64,000 nucleotides of DNA, taken from NCBI RefSeq assembly GCF_000379905.1, contig NZ_KB904061.1:76-64075 (forward strand), written 5' to 3'. A model generated the notes under the pieces. That model saw only the letters and a program-made list of their open reading frames with translations, was not told the origin of the DNA and ran no database searches. Source of the DNA: Rodentibacter pneumotropicus DSM 21403. Lineage in GTDB: Bacteria; Pseudomonadota; Gammaproteobacteria; Enterobacterales; Pasteurellaceae. Position 1 is the stretch's first letter. Each line of letters starts with the position of its first letter. This document shows positions 61,801 through 64,000 of this stretch, piece after piece. The translations under genes were made by a program, and so were the position numbers.

Positions 61801-64000
61801 CTAATGTCACACTACCTGCAGTTGTAAGATCTAAGGTGTTATTTAATGAAACAGAGTAGTTCTTACCGCCTGTGTCATTTGTACCGTTTTCAGTAACGAT
61901 AACATTTGAACCTGTTGCATTAACGCTTTCTTCTTTCGCAAGCTGTGCCTTCGCTTCATCCGATAAGTCCACTGCGTAATCAGTCACATTGTTACCTTTA
62001 TCCGTTGGACTCACCTTAATGCTACTTGAACCGTTACTTACCGTACTGGTGTTCGCATTTACCGTGTAAACCGTTTGACCTTCCGCTCCCATCTCACTGG
62101 CCACGTTAACATTATTACCCGCTTTCACTTCGGTTTTTGAGGCTGCCGTTGACGCATTTAATTGGTCAAGGTTCACTGCATCCGTGCCGTTCGTACCATT
62201 CGCTACATTGGTGATCTGTTTACCACCTGCGTTAATTCCGCCTGTCGTTATACTCGGTCCATTAGTGATCGTTAAACCACTACTGTTTAATAACGTATCA
62301 CCTAGCGTTACGCTACCTGTATCAGTTAAGTTCAGCGTGTTCGAGAGTTTCACTTCCAACGTACCATTGTTGTTATTCACACCAATGTTATTGTCTGTAA
62401 GTTTATCTTTATCCGCACCACCGGTGATATTTAACGTCTCGTTCAGCTTCTTCGCAATCTCTTTACCGTCATCGCCAACAAACTTCAAGCCGTCTTCCAA
62501 CGTTGCTACAGTATGGTTCGTACCGTTCTTATCTTCATAAACAATACGGGTCATTCCATCTTTACCGTCTTTACCATCCGTACCATCAACGCCTACCGGT
62601 CCTTTTCCTACCGTAATCGTTGCATTCGCACCATCTTTGCCGTCTGCACCTTTCGGGCCGGTTAAGCTTATTGAACCGTCTTTTCCGTTGATAACCACTG
62701 AAGCACCATCTTTGCCGTTCACACCAATCGTGCCATCAATGCCATCTTTTCCGTCTTTACCAACTGTTACATTCGCAAAGGTCGGTGTATCCGATGTAGA
62801 AATACTAATCGTACCATTGGTTTGAGTAATGTTGATGTTATTGCCCGCATCAATCGTCACCGTCTCACCCATGTTAATTTGCTCAAGGGTGGTTCCACTC
62901 ACATTACCCGTACCTGATTGTGAAGTCGTAATGTTCCAGCCTTTCGCCACTTCATTGGTGATATTGGTGATATTTTGTGCCGCAGCATACAACTGACTAC
63001 CGTTTACCGCATCTTTACTGTCCGCTGAAAGGGTACCTTCTGAGACATTAGTAATTTTCTTATCACCTGCATTAATACCGTCTTTGGTCATACTCGGACC
63101 GTTATTGATGGTTAAACCACTACCATTTAATACGGTATCACCAATCGTTACACTTCCTGTGTCACTTAGGTTCAAGGTGTTGTTTAACTGAACAGAATAG
63201 TTTTTACCACCCGTATTATTTACACCGTTTTCAGTAACGATAACATTTGAACCTGTTGCGTTTACACTCTCTTCTTTTGCAAGCTGCTCTTTCGCTTCAT
63301 CCGATAAGTCCACTGCGTAATCAGTCACATTGTTGCCTTTATCTGTCGGCGTAACTTTAATTTTGCCTGAACCGTTACTTACCGTGCTGGTATTCGCATT
63401 CACAGTGTAAACCGTTTGACCTTCCGCTCCCGTCTCACGGGTCACGTTGACATTATTACCCGCTTTCACTTCGGTTTTTGATGCCGCCGTTGAAGCATTT
63501 AATTGGTCAAGGTTCACTGCATCCGTGCCGTTCGTACCATTCGCTACATTGGTGATCTGTTTACCACCCGCATTAATGCCGCCTTGCGTTACACTTGGAC
63601 CGTCTTTGATGGTTAAACCATCATTGTTCAACGTCGTGTTGCCTATTACTACACTACCGTTAGCAGTCAAGTTCAGATCTTTCGATAATTTCACTTCCAA
63701 CGTACCATTGTTATTATTCACACCAATGTTATTGTCTGTAAGCTTATCTTTATCCGCACCACCGGTGATATCTAACGTCTCGTTCAGTTTCTTCGCAATC
63801 ACGCTACTGTCATCGCCTTTGAACTTCAAGCCGTCTTCCAAGGTCGCTACTGTATGGTTACCTTTGCCATCTTCGTAAACAATACGTGAAATGCCATCTG
63901 CTCCATTCTTACCATCAACACCGTCTACACCTTTCTCTACCTTGATATCTACTCGGCTTGTTCCGTCTTTACCGTTAGTGCCATCTTTACCATTTAAGCC
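55826..64000 (-). CDS. Giant trimeric autotransporter adhesin (Hia/YadA type), 5' end beyond window
   Basis: The frame is open from base 64000 to the stop at 55826: 2724 residues are visible and the start lies outside; the TTG at 63841 is internal. The last ~75 residues are the YadA membrane anchor (VDKLDKRVRGIGANAAAAAS, then a four-strand barrel ending in GGVGVGYQW), which forms a trimeric outer membrane pore. Upstream are Hia-type stalk and head modules: repeated KDAVNGSQLY / TDAVNLDQL neck motifs, GWNLTT/GWNLQN Trp-ring-like segments, and seven collagen-like blocks of the type GKDGVDGTIGVNGKDG (near 63.9, 62.6, 61.3, 60.0, 59.2, 58.0 and 56.6 kb), each followed by a GLKFKGDDGKEIAKKLNETL module. 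It should bind host tissue or matrix and act in aggregation (family knowledge). One uptake sequence lies at 58254. Confidence 0.92.
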   Translation of the reverse strand, partial: GLNGKDGTNGKDGTSRVDIKVEKGVDGVDGKNGADGISRIVYEDGKGNHTVATLEDGLKFKGDDSSVIAKKLNETLDITGGADKDKLTDNNIGVNNNNGTLEVKLSKDLNLTANGSVVIGNTTLNNDGLTIKDGPSVTQGGINAGGKQITNVANGTNGTDAVNLDQLNASTAASKTEVKAGNNVNVTRETGAEGQTVYTVNANTSTVSNGSGKIKVTPTDKGNNVTDYAVDLSDEAKEQLAKEESVNATGSNVIVTENGVNNTGGKNYSVQLNNTLNLSDTGSVTIGDTVLNGSGLTINNGPSMTKDGINAGDKKITNVSEGTLSADSKDAVNGSQLYAAAQNITNITNEVAKGWNITTSQSGTGNVSGTTLEQINMGETVTIDAGNNINITQTNGTISISTSDTPTFANVTVGKDGKDGIDGTIGVNGKDGASVVINGKDGSISLTGPKGADGKDGANATITVGKGPVGVDGTDGKDGKDGMTRIVYEDKNGTNHTVATLEDGLKFVGDDGKEIAKKLNETLNITGGADKDKLTDNNIGVNNNNGTLEVKLSNTLNLTDTGSVTLGDTLLNSSGLTITNGPSITTGGINAGGKQITNVANGTNGTDAVNLDQLNASTAASKTEVKAGNNVNVASEMGAEGQTVYTVNANTSTVSNGSSSIKVSPTDKGNNVTDYAVDLSDEAKAQLAKEESVNATGSNVIVTENGTNDTGGKNYSVSLNNTLDLTTAGSVTLGDTVLNSTGLTINNGPSMTTGGINAGDKKITNVSEGALSADSKDAVNGSQLYATNQNVTNISNEVAKGWNLTTAQSGTGKVSGNTTEKVAMGETVTIEAGDNINITQSGKKVTIATSNNITVGAAGKDGQDGVDGTIGVNGKDGSAVVINGKDGSIGLTGPKGADGKNGAGIALNGKDGTIGINGKDGASANFTVANGTGTLDTDDKGGKGIERLVYNTTNTDGSTTTREIATKDDGLKFKGDNGKEIAKKLGETLNIIGGVSEEAKLTDNNIGVINKDGNLTVKLAKDLNLTENGSVAIGNVTLSKDGFNAGNTTITNVTSNLDPVANNTTSNPDSTGNKYANVTNNAATVGDVLNAGWNLQNNGQAVDFVTHGNTVNFKNGQGVKVGTTYNNTTGTTDITFNTTNSYVDDKGNATAEPTNKVKFIGGNASAPVAITNVDSGVLPNNAIVPAGQTFNDVLNNLSGEALNNVVNAGDLKNATKDITNSTLNAVGFTLASKAVMDTNGQSSVKDGLSEADKRLTNNETFTLDAGNNVRIKQIENGYEVSTAENVTFTNITVGKDGKDGVDGTIGVNGKDGASVVINGKDGSIGLTGPKGENGKDGASANFTVVNGTGTLDETGKGKEGITRLVYNTTNTDGSTTTREIATKDDGLKFKGDNGDEIAKKLGETLNITGGLTDSNKLTDNNLGVVNQAGSLVVKLAKDLNLTKDGSLTIGNTTLNDNGFTLVGGPNVTTSGIDAGDKKITNVADGNVSNNSKDAINGGQLYTAITNSGFNLTTKSVAGTNGQASADGLSDEDKRLANNETFTLDAGNNLVIKQIANGYEIATSNNITVGAAGKDGKDGVDGSIGVNGKDGSSVVINGKDGSIGLTGPKGADGKDGVSANISVKDGAKGLDGNDGKNGESKTRIEYVKPNGETETIATLNDGLKFKGDDGKEIAKKLNETLNITGGADKDKLTDGNIGVNNNNGTLEVKLSKDLNLTENGSLAIGNVTINKDGFNAGNTTITNVKGNLDNVTNDTKSNPDTAGNKYQNITNNAATVGDILNAGWNLQNNGQAVDFVTHGNTVNFNNGTGVSVNAVYDNATGTTNITFNTTNSYVDNNGALTNVPSDTVKFIGENASAPVLITNVDSGVLPHGILISGNATFNDVLNNITGDALKNAVNVGDLKYATKDITNTTLSAVGFALKSVKVVGSNGVVETSDDLSEEGKRLTNNETFNLNAGNNIVIKQINNGYEIATSNNITVGKDGKDGVDGKIGVNGKDGASVVLNGKDGSIGLTGPRGADGKDGASVNITVANGTGTLDADDKGGKGIERLVYNTTNTDGSTTTREIATKDDGLKFKGDNGKEIAKKLGETLNITGGVTDTTKLTNDNIGVTNENGNLSVKLSKDLNLTKDGSVTIGNTTLNDKGLTIAGGPSVTIDGINAGNKRITNVADGVNATDAVNLSQLNTSMAAAKTEVTAGKNVNVTSSTGANNQTIYTINAEKSVVKGSDSVKVTANRDDANFTTTYDIDLSDEMKKQIAKEESVSEGDTNVKVVANGTNASGGKDFAVSLNKDLNLTKDGSVTIGGTTLKDGNLTMGNTTVGNDGLTIKDGPSITQNGIDAGNKVVNNVADGDISPNSKQAINGGQLHTAITNSGFNLATNGQDTATDKRINNNETFNLNQGNNIVVKQIDNGYEISTGNNLVIGEKGEPGKDGQPGKDGVDGSVGVNGKDGSSVVINGKDGSIGLTGPRGADGKDSASANISVKNGTKGLDGNDGKDGASKTRIVYEKPNGQTEEVATLNDGLKFKGDDGKEIAKKLNETLNITGGANGKLTDKNIGVVNEGGNLTVKLAENITLGDNGSVNIGNTTVNNDGLTINGGPSVTTSGINAGNKIISNVAPGVKPTDAVNKAQLDQVRGDVYNVNNRVDKLDKRVRGIGANAAAAASLPQVMLPGKSMVAAAAGGYSGASAVALGYSRASDNGKVILKLTGTANSVGHYSGGVGVGYQW
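62161..63841 (-). repeat. 1341-base tandem-like duplication inside the giant adhesin gene
   Basis: Matching landmarks recur at a constant distance of 1341 bases (447 codons): ATTGGTCAAGG at 62161 and 63502, and CGTCTTCCAA at 62491 and 63832. The intervening sequence is near identical over long stretches at DNA level, which suggests a recent in-frame duplication. Exact borders were not determined. Confidence 0.7.

Noticed and set aside
56163-63878. Many plus-strand open frames of 80-230 codons opposite the giant adhesin, rich in Pro/Ser/Leu
   Set aside because: They are reverse-strand shadows of the repeated Gly/Asp/Asn coding sequence; none has a ribosome site and the same motifs repeat with the adhesin modules.
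55900-64000. Regular repeats resembling a CRISPR array
   Set aside because: Repeats are long, divergent, in frame and encode adhesin modules; there are no short identical repeats with unique spacers and no cas genes.

Overview
The window comes from a Pasteurellaceae chromosome. Three things support this: dozens of copies of the Haemophilus-type DNA uptake sequence AAGTGCGGT / ACCGCACTT, a base composition of around 40% GC, and proteins and gene orders close to Haemophilus influenzae (def-fmt-rsmB-trkA-mscL, gpt/pepD, rpoBC near tehA, tag-aroE-tsaC-yrdD-yheS). I do not assign a species.

Layout. 1-7459: the 3' end of a large secreted adhesin with RTX-like repeats, followed by its probable type I secretion system (TolC-like porin, ABC exporter, HlyD adaptor). 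7549-9481: yagU and transaldolase. 9736-15338: oppABCDF oligopeptide importer with a good CRP site upstream. 15453-21138: mscL, trkA, a GT2 glycosyltransferase, rsmB, fmt, def, all on the minus strand. 21232-26843: dnaE, gpt, pepD. 26900-30007: a small accessory island with an OLD-type ATPase-TOPRIM gene, a decayed second copy of the rpoC 3' end plus its terminator, and tehA. 30184-40030: rpoC, rpoB, rplL, rplJ and a rplJ leader with a clear promoter. 40109-48132: ridA, mlaA, lptD, tag, aroE, tsaC, yrdD and the ABC-F gene yheS. 48338-51690: an XRE regulator, then a TerC / small secreted protein / TerD / TerA-like cluster. 51938-55580: fecBCDE ferric-citrate-type importer behind a Fur-box promoter. 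55826-64000: the 3' part (over 2,700 codons) of a giant trimeric autotransporter adhesin, read on the minus strand and running off the window.

Most of the window is housekeeping sequence. The accessory parts are the two giant surface proteins at the ends, the tellurite-type stress cluster, the fec operon and the island behind rpoC. The most informative structural signal is at 28931-29080. There a degenerate copy of the last ~33 codons of rpoC and its terminator lies between tehA and the AT-rich ATPase gene, exactly abutting the tehA stop codon. It marks an old recombination joint at a locus that in H. influenzae holds the HindII restriction-modification genes, so the ATPase is a reasonable antiphage-defence candidate.

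No rRNA, tRNA, insertion sequence or CRISPR array was seen.
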